Of a stretch of 64,000 nucleotides of DNA, positions 27,735 to 37,594 are shown piece by piece (positions within the stretch are counted from its first letter, which is position 1; every line of letters starts with the position of its first letter). Source of the stretch: Photobacterium sp. Ph5. GTDB taxonomy: Bacteria > Pseudomonadota > Gammaproteobacteria > Enterobacterales > Vibrionaceae. The position numbers and the translations under genes are program-made. Location: NCBI RefSeq assembly GCF_022129445.1, contig NZ_JADQAQ010000002.1, positions 1 to 64,000 of the forward strand, in the 5' to 3' direction. The notes beneath the pieces are model-generated. The model searched no databases. It was not told the DNA's origin and saw only the letters and a program-made list of their open reading frames with translations.

Positions 27735-29342
27735 ATGGCTCAACTTACCTCAAAAGTAGATACAACCAGCCAATGGTTCAAAAACAATAACCATGAGATG
27801 CAATTATTGGTTGACGACTTAGACACCCATCTAGAAATAATCCAGCAAGGTGGCGGAGAAACGGCTTTAGCGCATCAAAAAGAACAAGGTAAACAACCAG
27901 TAAGACAAAGAATTCATCAGTTACTTGATAAACACAGTACATGGTTAGAAATAGCACCTTTTGCCGCACTAAATGTCTATAGCGAAGCCGTACCTTGTGC
28001 TGGCATTATTGCTGGCATCGGCTACATCCACCAGCATGCATGTATGATCATTGCCAATGATCCTTCTGTTAAGGGTGGAACATATTTCCCACTAACGGTA
28101 AAGAAACACCTTAGGGCCCAAGAAATCGCTGAAAAGTGTCATCTTCCCTGTATTTATATTGTTGATTCTGGCGGTGCTAACCTACCACACCAAGCCGAAG
28201 TCTTTGCCGACAAAGATCATTTTGGTCGTATCTTTTTCAATCAAGCCAAAATGTCAGCGAAAGGGATCCCTCAAATTGCCGTTGTTATGGGGCTCTGTAC
28301 TGCAGGTGGCGCATACATTCCAGCTATGGCTGATGTATCTATCATGGTAAAAGATCAAGCAACGATCTATTTAGCAGGCCCCCCTCTAGTAAAAGCAGCA
28401 ACAGGTGAAGAAGTAACGGCACAAGAATTAGGCGGTGCCGATGTTCATTGTAAGAAATCAGGTCTTGCTGATTATTATGCCAATGATGAAACACATGCAT
28501 TAAGGCTTGCTCGTGATGCTATTGCTAGTTGCAATATACCAAGTGCTAACACTCATCATGATTCCACCGTTTCTCCACCTAAATACAGCATGGATGACAT
28601 CTACGGCATAGTGGGTACTAATATCCGTATTCCATTTGATATTAAAGAACTCATCGCACGTCTAGTCGACGACTCTGAATTTGACGAATTTAAAGCCATG
28701 TATGGCAATACCCTTGTTTGTGGCTTTGGAGCTATTGAAGGGAACCTTGTTGGTATTATTGCTAATAATGGCATTCTATTTTCAGAATCGGCACAAAAAG
28801 GCGCTCACTTTATTGAGCTATGTTGTAAGCGGAAAATCCCTCTGTTGTTTTTACAAAACATCACCGGATTTATGGTTGGTAAACGCGTTGAAGCAGAAGG
28901 TATCGCAAAACACGGCGCAAAAATGGTGATGGCTGTTGCCTGCGCAAATGTGCCGAAATTTACCGTCATTATCGGAGGCTCTTACGGCGCAGGAAATTAT
29001 GGCATGTGTGGAAGAGCTTATGATCCAACTCTGTTATGGATGTGGCCTAATGCACGCATATCTGTCATGGGTGGTGAGCAAGCCGCTGAAGTCTTATCAC
29101 AAATCACTCAAGCTATCCGACAGCGAGAAAATAAACCGTGGACGGAGCAAGACGAACAACAAATAAAACAGCCTATTTTAGAACTCTATGGCAGACAAGG
29201 TCATCCCTACTACGCCAGTGCACGACTGTGGGATGACGGTATTATTGATCCTAAATCTACCCGTAATGTATTAGCTCAGGCACTTTCAATTACTCAGCAC
29301 GTACCTATAAAAGAGACCCGATTTGGTATTTTCCGCATGTAA
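27735..29342 (+). CDS. liuB: 3-methylcrotonyl-CoA carboxylase beta (carboxyltransferase) subunit
   Basis: 535 residues, standard length. Carboxyltransferase domain: [15 protein letters not shown] near 140-155, the oxyanion [13 protein letters not shown] near 185-197, then [11 protein letters not shown] and [16 protein letters not shown]. It transfers CO2 from biotin to 3-methylcrotonyl-CoA. It needs an alpha subunit with biotin carboxylase and biotin-carrier domains, which would be LiuD; no such gene is present in the window. 13 bases after liuA. Confidence 0.93.
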   Translation: MAQLTSKVDTTSQWFKNNNHEMQLLVDDLDTHLEIIQQGGGETALAHQKEQGKQPVRQRIHQLLDKHSTWLEIAPFAALNVYSEAVPCAGIIAGIGYIHQHACMIIANDPSVKGGTYFPLTVKKHLRAQEIAEKCHLPCIYIVDSGGANLPHQAEVFADKDHFGRIFFNQAKMSAKGIPQIAVVMGLCTAGGAYIPAMADVSIMVKDQATIYLAGPPLVKAATGEEVTAQELGGADVHCKKSGLADYYANDETHALRLARDAIASCNIPSANTHHDSTVSPPKYSMDDIYGIVGTNIRIPFDIKELIARLVDDSEFDEFKAMYGNTLVCGFGAIEGNLVGIIANNGILFSESAQKGAHFIELCCKRKIPLLFLQNITGFMVGKRVEAEGIAKHGAKMVMAVACANVPKFTVIIGGSYGAGNYGMCGRAYDPTLLWMWPNARISVMGGEQAAEVLSQITQAIRQRENKPWTEQDEQQIKQPILELYGRQGHPYYASARLWDDGIIDPKSTRNVLAQALSITQHVPIKETRFGIFRM

Positions 29343-29358
29343 CGCTTTAGGTCGTATT

Positions 29359-30162
29359 ATGAAAACACAACCAAATATCTTAGTTTCGGTTTCATCTAAT
29401 AACATCGCGACCATTACTTTAAACCGTGTCGATAAATCGAATGCTTTTAATGCTGAAATCATCGGTGAGCTACTCACCGCCCTTAATCAACTAAAAACAA
29501 ACCAAGAGATACGCGGTCTACTACTTGAAGCCAATGGAAAACATTTTTCATCGGGTGCAGATCTGCATTGGATGAAAAGCATGGCTTTAGAAACAGAGCA
29601 AAATAACCAACAAGATGCAGCTCAACTTGCTGAACTTCTAAATCAACTCAACCACTTTCCTGCTCCCACCATCGCCGTCGTTCAAGGTGCTGCTTTTGGC
29701 GGCGCATTAGGATTAATTTGCTGCTGTGATATTGCTATTGCAAATCTCAACGCTAAATTCTGTTTAAGTGAAGTAAGGTTAGGGTTAGTGCCTGCGACAA
29801 TTGCACCGTATGTTTGCCGTGCGATAGGTATCCGCCAAGCAAAGCGTTTTATGTTAACCGCCGAGTTAATCACGGTAAAGCAAGCTCTCGAACTTGGTTT
29901 AATCCATCATATTTGTGATGATGTACAACAAGAAAAACAGGTAATAATTCAGCAAATCTTATCCAATAGCCCAGCGGCTCTTGCAACAGTTAAAACCTTA
30001 TGTCGGCAATGTGAAATCGCAATGATTGATCAGAGTTTAATTCAATATACCAGTGAATTAATCGCCCGAGTTAGATGCTCACCACAAGCACAAGAAGGCA
30101 TACAAGCTTTTTTCGATAAAGTCCCAGCAAGTTGGAGTAAAACCAATGACATTAACGAATAA
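29359..30162 (+). CDS. liuC: Methylglutaconyl-CoA hydratase (enoyl-CoA hydratase family)
   Basis: 267 residues from the ATG at 29359, after an AGG ribosome site; the in-frame ATG at 29323 inside liuB is less likely. Oxyanion motifs HFSSGADLHWMK and GAAFGGALGLICCCD, and the catalytic Glu in CLSEVRLGLVPA. It hydrates 3-methylglutaconyl-CoA to HMG-CoA. Its stop overlaps liuE by 17 bases. Confidence 0.88.
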   Translation: MKTQPNILVSVSSNNIATITLNRVDKSNAFNAEIIGELLTALNQLKTNQEIRGLLLEANGKHFSSGADLHWMKSMALETEQNNQQDAAQLAELLNQLNHFPAPTIAVVQGAAFGGALGLICCCDIAIANLNAKFCLSEVRLGLVPATIAPYVCRAIGIRQAKRFMLTAELITVKQALELGLIHHICDDVQQEKQVIIQQILSNSPAALATVKTLCRQCEIAMIDQSLIQYTSELIARVRCSPQAQEGIQAFFDKVPASWSKTNDINE

Positions 30163-31087
30163 GCTTCAATTATCACTACCCGATGCTATTACCATATTTG
30201 AAGTTGGTCCCCGTGATGGATTACAAAACGAACCTCATCTTTCAACATTAGGTGATAAAGCAACTGCTCTTAAAATAGCGCTGATTAATGAACTGAGTCA
30301 GACAGGATTAACACATATTGAATCAGGTGCATTTGTGTCGCCAAAGATGATCCCAACAATGGCTGATTCAGATAGTGTATTTTCGCACATTCAACGTCAT
30401 CCCAATATATTCTATTCAGCACTCACTCCTAATTTACAAGGCCTAGAAGCGGCCATTAACGTTAATGCCAATGAAGTCGCTATCTTTACTTCTTGCTCTG
30501 AAACCTTCACACAAAACAATATACACGCCAGTATTGATGAAAGCCTTAAACGCTTTGAATCCGTTATTGCGATAGCTCATCAACACTTGATACCTGTACG
30601 TGCGTATTTATCCTGTGTGACAGATTGCCCGTACGAAGGAAAGACACCACCACAACAAGTCGCAGAAATTGCAAAGACTCTCATTGAGATGGGCTGTTAT
30701 CAAGTGTCATTGGGAGACACCACAGGAACAGGAACACCATTGCGAGTTGCTACCATGTTGGAATGTGTAAATCAGCATATTCAATCAAAAGCCATCGCCG
30801 TCCATTTCCATGATAGTTATGGGCAAGCATTAGCGAATATTTATCAAGCAATACAGATGGGGATAACAACAATAGATAGCAGTATTGCGGGGTTAGGTGG
30901 TTGTCCATATGCACCAGGAGCAAGTGGTAATGTAGCAACAGAAGATGTTGTTTACTTATGCCAAGGGCTTAACATCAAAACCGGCATAGATTTAGAAAAA
31001 CTCACCTTGATTAGTCAAACATTTTGCCAACAATTGGGGATACGACCACAGTCTAAAGTTGCTTTAGCTATGGCGCATCGCCCATAA
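30146..31087 (+). CDS. liuE: Hydroxymethylglutaryl-CoA lyase
   Basis: 313 residues, near the usual 300. TIM barrel with GPRDGLQNE at the N-terminus, metal His pair in HFHDSYGQALAN, SLGDTTGTGTP and the catalytic Cys in GLGGCPYAPGASGN. It splits HMG-CoA to acetyl-CoA and acetoacetate, the last step of leucine breakdown. The gene begins inside liuC, a tight junction where liuD normally lies in related clusters. Confidence 0.95.
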   Translation: MTLTNKLQLSLPDAITIFEVGPRDGLQNEPHLSTLGDKATALKIALINELSQTGLTHIESGAFVSPKMIPTMADSDSVFSHIQRHPNIFYSALTPNLQGLEAAINVNANEVAIFTSCSETFTQNNIHASIDESLKRFESVIAIAHQHLIPVRAYLSCVTDCPYEGKTPPQQVAEIAKTLIEMGCYQVSLGDTTGTGTPLRVATMLECVNQHIQSKAIAVHFHDSYGQALANIYQAIQMGITTIDSSIAGLGGCPYAPGASGNVATEDVVYLCQGLNIKTGIDLEKLTLISQTFCQQLGIRPQSKVALAMAHRP

Positions 31088-31090
31088 AGC

Positions 31091-31387
31091 TTATTCAGCG
31101 TCTCTACGAACTCGTTCTTCAGATTCAAGCTCGTTCACAGCATCCCATAGCTGTTGCTCACGGATACGTTGACGCTCTAAGTTAGCATTGATGCCATCTA
31201 CAATCTGTTTATCTAATGGGCCCAAATAATTATCAGCACAATCATGAAAAATACTCCGGAACTCTTCCATCGTAGGTAATCGATTATTATGCTCTTCAAA
31301 GTTATCAAAAATATCATGAACTTTAACTGACATATCCCGCTTAATGCTTTCTATCTCTGAATTATCCATATACTCCCTCGAGTGCAT
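31091..31387 (-). CDS. Small acidic protein of unknown function
   Basis: 98 residues, or 92 from the second Met (MDNSEIES). Highly charged, rich in Glu, Asp, Asn and Arg, predicted helical, with no signal peptide. Convergent with liuE and only 3 bases from its stop. I recognise no family. Likely cytoplasmic. Confidence 0.6.
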   Translation of the reverse strand: MHSREYMDNSEIESIKRDMSVKVHDIFDNFEEHNNRLPTMEEFRSIFHDCADNYLGPLDKQIVDGINANLERQRIREQQLWDAVNELESEERVRRDAE

Positions 31388-31754
31388 TTAGTTTCATAAC
31401 ATGCAATAACAGAAATAACTAAAACCGTCATTAAGTTCTAGAACAAACCATTAATATTTAAACTACAAGTCACAAAAACTTTGTGACTATAAGCCACAAT
31501 ATCCAAAAACGATTGATAAATACTGTGTATCAATAATATCCTAGCTATGAGGCCGTAATCATAAAAGTCATTTTCAGTATAGTGTGATTACACAGCATTC
31601 AGATGATGATTCGGTGATGAATATATAACAACTGAGACAATCAACTTTTATTAGCACACTATCATCACAATTTAAGTGTCTCTATTTGCAGTAAAAATAA
31701 CATCTGGATTCTGATGTTTTTTTAGATCTATAGTGCCGAATTCAGAAAGGAAAT
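31388..31754. other. Intergenic region with a perfect hairpin
   Basis: 367 bases between divergent genes. At 31468-31476 and 31480-31488 lies a perfect 9-bp inverted repeat with a 3-base loop (agtcacaaa and tttgtgact). It may be an operator or a small transcript hairpin. The remainder is AT-rich and should contain both promoters. Confidence 0.5.
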
Positions 31755-32828
31755 TTGAACAAATTGAAACCGATATTCTCATTTAAAACACGCTATAAAC
31801 AGCTTTGTTTACCCATTTTTTTATTCTCAATAATACCAAGTATCAGCCATGCTGAGCCCGTTAGCGATACGAGTACAGATCCTGACAATCAATCAAGCAT
31901 GGCGGATTGGGTTGATAATTCGCACAAATCACTCACAGACACTGTTCACGATATTGGCGAATACCTCGACGAAAGCCTCGCTAAAGACGATGACGAAAGT
32001 GCACTAACCAATCGTAGCTATTTACGAATTCGTAATCGTTTAGCCTACTCTTATCGCGGCAAACTGGATAATGAATTCAAAGTTTATTTTAAGCTTGACC
32101 TGCCCCATGTAAAACAAGACTGGAAACTGATCATTGATTCAGAGCCTGGTGACTTCGACAGCCTTGAAAGTAAACAACGTGGTATTGCTACTGGCAGTAA
32201 AACGACTTCAGGCGATACGGTTGGAGCCTTCCGACTACAAGATGCCCACTTTGGCAATTGGAATTCAGACTTTGATATTGGTATTAAGTTAAAACTTCCG
32301 CTTGATCCTTTCACAAAAATGCGAGTTACACGTGTTGATCCAATTAGTGAAAACTGGACAACTCAATTAGAACAACAAGTCTTTTATTACCACTCAAAAG
32401 GATTAGGTTATCTGAGTAAACTCAGTGGCTATTACGCAATCAACCCTGAACACTCGAAAATATTCAAAACTACGACGAGTGCGCAGTACTTAAAAGAAGA
32501 CGATAAATGGGAACTGTTGCAACAATTTGAACTATTCCATCGCTACGATGATAAAAATCTATTCGAATACTCAACAGGGATTAGTGCTGATACTGGAGAA
32601 AATAAAGAAGTCACAAACTACTGGGTATCTGCTACATGGAATAAACGCATCTACAAGCACTGGTTATACTTAGGTGTACGTCCACAGCTAGAATTTCCAC
32701 GAGAATATAATTATCACGCCAACCCTGGTGTCATGATTGAGCTAGAAATGTTCTTTTCTAAAAACAGAAAAATTGATCGTTTAGGGCGTTACATTCCAAA
32801 ACCAACCATGCCAGAACCACAAGACTAA
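31755..32828 (+). CDS. Exported outer-membrane-like protein of unknown function
   Basis: 357 residues from a TTG start with an agaaagga ribosome site a few bases upstream. Signal peptide to about residue 33 (ISHAE). A helical stretch (about 45-80) is followed by many amphipathic, Tyr/Trp-containing strands (LRIRNRLAYSYRG, FKVYFKLDLP, VFYYHSKGLGYLS, WLYLGVRPQLEFP) that suggest a beta-barrel of about 12 strands. No terminal Phe is present, and the final segment is polar. I do not recognise the family. A terminator-like hairpin follows at 32844-32874. Confidence 0.65.
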   Translation: MNKLKPIFSFKTRYKQLCLPIFLFSIIPSISHAEPVSDTSTDPDNQSSMADWVDNSHKSLTDTVHDIGEYLDESLAKDDDESALTNRSYLRIRNRLAYSYRGKLDNEFKVYFKLDLPHVKQDWKLIIDSEPGDFDSLESKQRGIATGSKTTSGDTVGAFRLQDAHFGNWNSDFDIGIKLKLPLDPFTKMRVTRVDPISENWTTQLEQQVFYYHSKGLGYLSKLSGYYAINPEHSKIFKTTTSAQYLKEDDKWELLQQFELFHRYDDKNLFEYSTGISADTGENKEVTNYWVSATWNKRIYKHWLYLGVRPQLEFPREYNYHANPGVMIELEMFFSKNRKIDRLGRYIPKPTMPEPQD

Positions 32829-32843
32829 TTATGGTATGGCTAT

Positions 32844-32874
32844 AACGATGAAGCATAAATATTGCTTCATCGTT
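32844..32874. terminator. Terminator-like hairpin
   Basis: A perfect 12-bp stem (32844-32855 with 32863-32874) and a 7-base loop, just after the outer-membrane-like gene. The T run is weak. Confidence 0.6.
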
Positions 32875-32981
32875 ACTATCAAACCATGAACAATGACACA
32901 AAATCTTATTATCGTACTTCACTATCATTACCAACTGACATAATTTAACAATCAGGCAATATTTACGCTTGGGGGTGCATT

Positions 32982-33260
32982 ATGTTTCATTTAAAGAAAG
33001 TGATCTTCTCTGTATTGTTCCATTTCTATCAATTTTTTAAGCTAAGCTATCCGCTATTACTAATGATCTCATTTCTTGGCGTCACAATTGGCTTTATCTT
33101 ACTTCTTTCTGGTGCAAACCACTTTCAACAAGGTATTAACGCTATAACTAGTTTCAGTATCATTTGTATTTATCTAATACTACTAAAACACTTCTATTCG
33201 CAATTATTAAATTGGAGTGATACTCGCTCTTCAAAAGAAATTGTTATATCACTTAAGTAA
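32982..33260 (+). CDS. Small membrane protein of unknown function
   Basis: 92 residues with two or three hydrophobic helices: about 22-46 and 50-72, plus an amphipathic Phe-rich N-terminus. No family is recognised. A weak gggggtgc ribosome site lies upstream of the ATG. It stands alone between two unrelated genes. Confidence 0.55.
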   Translation: MFHLKKVIFSVLFHFYQFFKLSYPLLLMISFLGVTIGFILLLSGANHFQQGINAITSFSIICIYLILLKHFYSQLLNWSDTRSSKEIVISLK

Positions 33261-33421
33261 TAATGTATTTCGCATATTGCTTAAAATATTCACAATATCA
33301 GCCACCATAATACTGATTACGCTTTGGTTAAAGATATTGCTATAATATACCTATAAAGAATTATAAACCTTGCTCATTACCTTTTAATTCTCAGCAAGGT
33401 GGATATTTAACTGAGTATATT

Positions 33422-33742
33422 ATGAATAAATATTTATCGTTCATTGGCTTAACTTTATTGATTTCAGGCTGTGCAACACAAACTATGCCGCAACCTGAAC
33501 CACAAGTGATCACAAAAGTCGTAAAACAAGATACGGCGCCAGCGGAAAAAAAAGGATATGACGATGGCTGCAAAAATGCCATGGAAGCACAGTTTTTACC
33601 ATCAAAAAGCATCGTAAACAGCTACGACACTGTGAACAAAGCAGCGTACTTAAAAGGCTGGGAAAAAGGTTATAAACAGTGTGTTATTGGTTTAGGTCCT
33701 GTAAGAATCAATAGCTCTATGCCAGCAGGTCAAACAAAATAA
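33422..33742 (+). CDS. Small lipoprotein of unknown function
   Basis: 106 residues with a lipobox ISGC (lipidated Cys17), then a Pro/Gln-rich linker and a small domain containing GYDDGCKNAMEAQF and GWEKGYKQCVIG. The two Cys in the second half could form a disulphide. No DUF is asserted. It is followed by a terminator at 33754-33781. Confidence 0.7.
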   Translation: MNKYLSFIGLTLLISGCATQTMPQPEPQVITKVVKQDTAPAEKKGYDDGCKNAMEAQFLPSKSIVNSYDTVNKAAYLKGWEKGYKQCVIGLGPVRINSSMPAGQTK

Positions 33743-33753
33743 TATTTGCATTC

Positions 33754-33781
33754 AGGGGCTATATTTAATTAGCCCCTTTAT
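33754..33781. terminator. Terminator hairpin
   Basis: An 8-bp GC-rich stem (33754-33761 with 33770-33777) is followed by TTTATATT. It ends the lipoprotein transcript. Confidence 0.75.
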
Positions 33782-33803
33782 ATTAGAGTTATCAAATTAA
33801 TCA

Positions 33804-34463
33804 CTACATAACATTTGCTTGTTCTTCTATTCGCTGAACTAAGCCTTCAGGTAGTTTTAATGCATTAGCTAATGCGCCGAGATAAGCACGCTCTAAGAAA
33901 TGATCAACATCAATAGCCAATAATGTAACTAAATAAACTTCAGATGCTTGCTCTAAACCGCTAACTTGCGCTGCAATAACATGAGGATCTAACGGAGCGT
34001 TTAGCCATCGTACAATTACTGTTTCAATATCATGGGCGATCCCGTTTTCAATCATCCATTGTGCAATCGCTGTTTTCTCTTGCTCATCAATATGACCATC
34101 AGCTTTTGCTGCAAAAATCATTGCTTGAACTAATAAGTCTTGGTTTGTTCTCAATTGAGTATTTTGTGATATCGTCGACTGCGAGTCCATTAACGAAGTA
34201 GAAGCATGTGATGATTCTTGCGACCACTTTTTATAAGCCTGATAAGCAACAGTACCAATCACGGCAGTGCCACCAATTAAAGCAGCTTTACCACCATATT
34301 TCTTAGCTAATTTTCGACTCTTTTTATTACCTAATAATGCGCCAACTACCCCACCAGCCGTTGCTCCTTTTAATAAATCAGAGGTGCTAGAACTCGATAC
34401 GGTTTTTCCCTTCTCCATATAATTACTGGCTTGATTTATTAACTGATCGAATAAACCTTTCAT
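33804..34463 (-). CDS. TerB-like (DUF533) protein, YebE-like
   Basis: 219 residues from the ATG at 34463, placed 7 bases after a GGAG site; upstream Met codons are less well spaced. The N-terminal part is Gly-rich (GATAGGVVGALLGNKKSRKLAKKYGG) with a hydrophobic segment about 45-80, as in E. coli YebE. A C-terminal TerB domain has FAAKADGHIDEQEKTAI, an acidic Asp motif that may bind metal. Role unknown, associated with stress. Confidence 0.83.
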   Translation of the reverse strand: MKGLFDQLINQASNYMEKGKTVSSSSTSDLLKGATAGGVVGALLGNKKSRKLAKKYGGKAALIGGTAVIGTVAYQAYKKWSQESSHASTSLMDSQSTISQNTQLRTNQDLLVQAMIFAAKADGHIDEQEKTAIAQWMIENGIAHDIETVIVRWLNAPLDPHVIAAQVSGLEQASEVYLVTLLAIDVDHFLERAYLGALANALKLPEGLVQRIEEQANVM

Positions 34464-34686
34464 CGTCATTCTCCATAACAAGGGGATATATTAATACTAT
34501 GGAAAAAAAGATTAATTAAACAGCTTTAAAGCGTAAATCAATGTAAATTGACTACCTTATTCACATGAATAATTCACAAATAGCAACCAATAGATATAAT
34601 TAATAAGATTGTTATGTATCTACAAAGCATAAAAAACGCTCTAGAATAAGAGCGTTAATATAAAATCCAGCTGGTTCGATAATCCA

Positions 34687-35013
34687 TTAAACGGTATAAA
34701 GAACTTTAATAATATGCCAACCAAATTTAGTTTTTACAGGTTCTGGAATTAATCCACGTAAGTTATTATTTTTCTTTTTTAACGCTTCACTGGTACTGAT
34801 TGCTTTACCAGAAAAGACAGCTTTATCAAACTGCGGTACCATTGCACCTTTACGGAACTCACCAAGATCTCCTCCTTTTTTACCCGATGGGCACGTTGAG
34901 TGTTTCTTAGCAAGATCTTGAAATTTTGCACCCTTTTTAAGCTGTTCTAGAATATCATCAGCCAATTCTTTGTGTTTCACTAAAATATGAAGTGCGTGTG
35001 CGCTAGAAGCCAT
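34687..35013 (-). CDS. Parvulin-type peptidyl-prolyl isomerase PpiC-like
   Basis: 108 residues, a single cytoplasmic parvulin domain: [44 protein letters not shown] and the end [11 protein letters not shown]. It catalyses cis-trans isomerisation of prolyl bonds. It is about 15 residues longer than E. coli PpiC because of an insertion, [18 protein letters not shown], between the [13 protein letters not shown] segment and the last strand. Active-site His and Cys near 8 and 41 are kept. Confidence 0.9.
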   Translation of the reverse strand: MASSAHALHILVKHKELADDILEQLKKGAKFQDLAKKHSTCPSGKKGGDLGEFRKGAMVPQFDKAVFSGKAISTSEALKKKNNNLRGLIPEPVKTKFGWHIIKVLYTV

Positions 35014-35257
35014 GGTGGGTTACCTATTTCATTACTTTTTATTGCGCAATTTTGCGATAAATACCTTAAACTAGCAAGCTATTCACTAAATTTGAATAAA
35101 ATATAAACATGCTATTAATGCAATATTATTTCAACCATAACTGGATCATACTTTTAGAATAAAACCTTAAAAATTTAACGACTTATGGCTATTTTAAAAG
35201 CTATTATTATCTCCTCATTCACTTTCCATTCATGGTTGTTACGTTACAATTATAAAT

Positions 35258-35608
35258 ATGAAAATACGTCATAGATATTTATATATAGTCGGGCTTCTTG
35301 GTTCGTTGACTTTCGGTGCGCTAGCAATGCCGACGACCCACGATGAAGAGCATCACGATGATGTAATGACAGCTGTCGAAAAAGGATTAATAAAGCCTTA
35401 TTCAGCCCTTCAACATAAAGTTTCTCAACAGTTATCAGCACGTATAATTAAAGTGGAGCTCAACGAAGATAATGGTGAGTGGATCTATGAATTAAAGCTT
35501 ATTGATACTGAAAACAATATAATAAAAGTTGAATATCAAGCTCAATCTTTACAAATGTTAAAAATAAAAGGACGACATTTAGAAAATGTCATCAGGGCTC
35601 CAAAATGA
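35258..35608 (+). CDS. Exported PepSY-domain protein
   Basis: 116 residues with a signal peptide to about residue 23 and a His/Glu/Asp-rich stretch (HDEEHHDD) after it. A PepSY-like domain follows at about 35-115. PepSY proteins often modulate the sensing of proteins or metals. It overlaps the response-regulator gene by 4 bases (ATGA), so the three genes form one operon. It may feed the kinase encoded downstream. Confidence 0.75.
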   Translation: MKIRHRYLYIVGLLGSLTFGALAMPTTHDEEHHDDVMTAVEKGLIKPYSALQHKVSQQLSARIIKVELNEDNGEWIYELKLIDTENNIIKVEYQAQSLQMLKIKGRHLENVIRAPK

Positions 35609-36264
35609 AAATTCTTGTTGTAGAAGATGAAGTAATATTAGGCGAACAAATTATCGCCGGTTTAGAACAAAGTGGTTGGGTCGCAGAGCTTTCTTGTGAT
35701 GGCATTGATGCTCTCTACCGTGCAACATCAGAACCTTGGGATGCTATTGTTTTAGATTTGGGTCTTCCAAAACTCGATGGTATTACTGTTTTAAAAGGTA
35801 TTCGTGAAGAGAATGTAAATTCTCCTGTCGTTATTTTAAGTGCGCGTAATGAACTTACACAGCGTGTCGATGGTTTAAATGCAGGCGCTGATGATTATCT
35901 AACCAAACCTTTTCAGATGGTGGAATTAGTCGCTCGTGTTAGAGCTCAACTTCGCCGTTCAACAGGTAATGCCTCTCCTGTTATTCAAGCAGGTAATTTA
36001 AGCCTTGATACACGTACATCCAAGGTAACTTGGGAAGGTCAACTTATTGATCTTACTGCACTTGAATTCAAAGTATTATCTTACCTTATGCATAATACTG
36101 ACAAGGTAATTTCGCGTACAGAATTAGTTGAACACATCTATAAACAAGATTTTGATCGCGATTCAAACACAATTGAAGTATTCATTGGTCGTATCCGCCG
36201 GAAAATTGGTAATGATGTTATAAAAACAGTTCGCGGCCTTGGGTATCGGATCAATGCGAATTAA
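35605..36264 (+). CDS. OmpR/PhoP-family response regulator
   Basis: 219 residues. Receiver domain: acidic pocket VVEDE (residues 5-9), phospho-acceptor Asp in VLDLGLPK, Lys in TKPFQM. Winged-helix DNA-binding domain about 125-219 (VFIGRIRRKIG, VRGLGYRIN). Resembles PhoP/QseB. It overlaps both neighbours in a PepSY - regulator - kinase operon. Confidence 0.92.
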   Translation: MKILVVEDEVILGEQIIAGLEQSGWVAELSCDGIDALYRATSEPWDAIVLDLGLPKLDGITVLKGIREENVNSPVVILSARNELTQRVDGLNAGADDYLTKPFQMVELVARVRAQLRRSTGNASPVIQAGNLSLDTRTSKVTWEGQLIDLTALEFKVLSYLMHNTDKVISRTELVEHIYKQDFDRDSNTIEVFIGRIRRKIGNDVIKTVRGLGYRINAN

Positions 36265-37591
36265 TAAGCGTAAAAAAGGCCAGCCAAGTATTCGTAATCG
36301 CCTATTAAGCGCAGCTGCAATATGGCTATTAGCGATCACACTAACGGCTGGTTATCTTGTGCCAAGCTTTATTAAAAGCTACCTCATAGACCAAGAAAAA
36401 ACTCAGCTTTATTTATACCTTGATCAAATTACAGCGCTCGTCGATATTGATGCGCATGGTCGTGTATTTCTTGATGGTCGATTATCTAACCCAAGATTTA
36501 ACTCCCCTTATAGCGGTTTGTATTGGTCACTCAAACTCAATAACCAGCATCTACGTTCACGCTCGTTATGGGATACTACCATTTCAGGGAATAACGAAGA
36601 TGGATTTGAAGGTCCTAACAAACAGTCTTTAATCGTAGTTAAGCGTAAATTCTTACTGCCTGATAGTGATTATCCAGTAGAACTCTCAGTTGCTATTAAT
36701 CAAGATCGATTACTCAAAACCTTACAACAGCTAACACGTGGTTTATGGCTAATTTTGACCATTATGGCTATTGGTATTCTAACGCTGACTACATTACAAG
36801 TTAGCTGGTCACTGTGGCCGCTACGTAAATTACGCCGTAATTTAAAGCTAGTTCGAGAAGGCCGTTCTACTGAGCTTACAGGGCTTTATCCGGTTGAAAT
36901 CCAACCTGTTATTGATGATCTTAATGCCCTACTTTTTCACTATCAAGAGTTATTGTTACGCGCACGTAATCACTCAGGAAATTTATCTCACGCATTAAAA
37001 ACCCCAATAGCTATTTTAAATAATGAAGTTGCTTTACTTGATGAGCCAACAAAAGCCAAGCTAGAACCAGCTCTACAACAACTACAGCAGCATATTGATT
37101 ACCATTTAGGCCGTGCTCGTATGGCTGGAGCCATAAATATTCTCGCCGCAAAAACAGCTGTTTCTAGCCGCGTTGATGCCATTTCATTAGCTATGGATAA
37201 AGTCTATGCTACTCGCGATATCATTCTTGTTAATGAACTAGAAAGTGATGTGATGGTAGCGGTGGAAAGTCGAGATCTTGATGAAATGATCGGTAACTTA
37301 ATTGAAAATAGCTATAAATGGGCTAACTCTTTGATTCGCGTCTATCAAGAGTCCGGCAAGTCAGGTCAAATTACACTTGTTATTGAAGATGACGGTATTG
37401 GTATTGCTGAAGAAAAATGCAAACAAGTACTTAACCGTGGAGTACGACTAGATGAAAGTACTCCAGGAACAGGGCTTGGATTAAACATAGTCAATGAGCT
37501 AGCACATAGTTATCGTGGTGATTTAATTTTAAGTAAAAGCCAGCGCGGCGGTTTGAAAGCGAGCCTTATTTTACCTACCCCTAGAAACTGA
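36254..37591 (+). CDS. PhoQ-like sensor histidine kinase
   Basis: 445 residues from the ATG at 36254, overlapping the regulator by 11 bases; an ATG at 36239 is possible. TM1 is at about 15-35, a periplasmic domain of about 120 residues follows, and TM2 lies at about 155-175. The phospho-acceptor His is in NLSHALKTPIA (near 245). The N box is NLIENSYKWA, with G boxes DDGIGIAEE and GTGLGLNIV. The LSHxLKTP His box and YHLGRARMAG resemble PhoQ. The signal is unknown; divalent cations or peptides are possible. A terminator follows at 37595-37619. Confidence 0.92.
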   Translation: MRINKRKKGQPSIRNRLLSAAAIWLLAITLTAGYLVPSFIKSYLIDQEKTQLYLYLDQITALVDIDAHGRVFLDGRLSNPRFNSPYSGLYWSLKLNNQHLRSRSLWDTTISGNNEDGFEGPNKQSLIVVKRKFLLPDSDYPVELSVAINQDRLLKTLQQLTRGLWLILTIMAIGILTLTTLQVSWSLWPLRKLRRNLKLVREGRSTELTGLYPVEIQPVIDDLNALLFHYQELLLRARNHSGNLSHALKTPIAILNNEVALLDEPTKAKLEPALQQLQQHIDYHLGRARMAGAINILAAKTAVSSRVDAISLAMDKVYATRDIILVNELESDVMVAVESRDLDEMIGNLIENSYKWANSLIRVYQESGKSGQITLVIEDDGIGIAEEKCKQVLNRGVRLDESTPGTGLGLNIVNELAHSYRGDLILSKSQRGGLKASLILPTPRN

Positions 37592-37594
37592 AAA

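Noticed and set aside
31480-31500. CRP binding site
   Set aside because: The half-sites TGTGA and CCACA are one base off the required N6 spacing.
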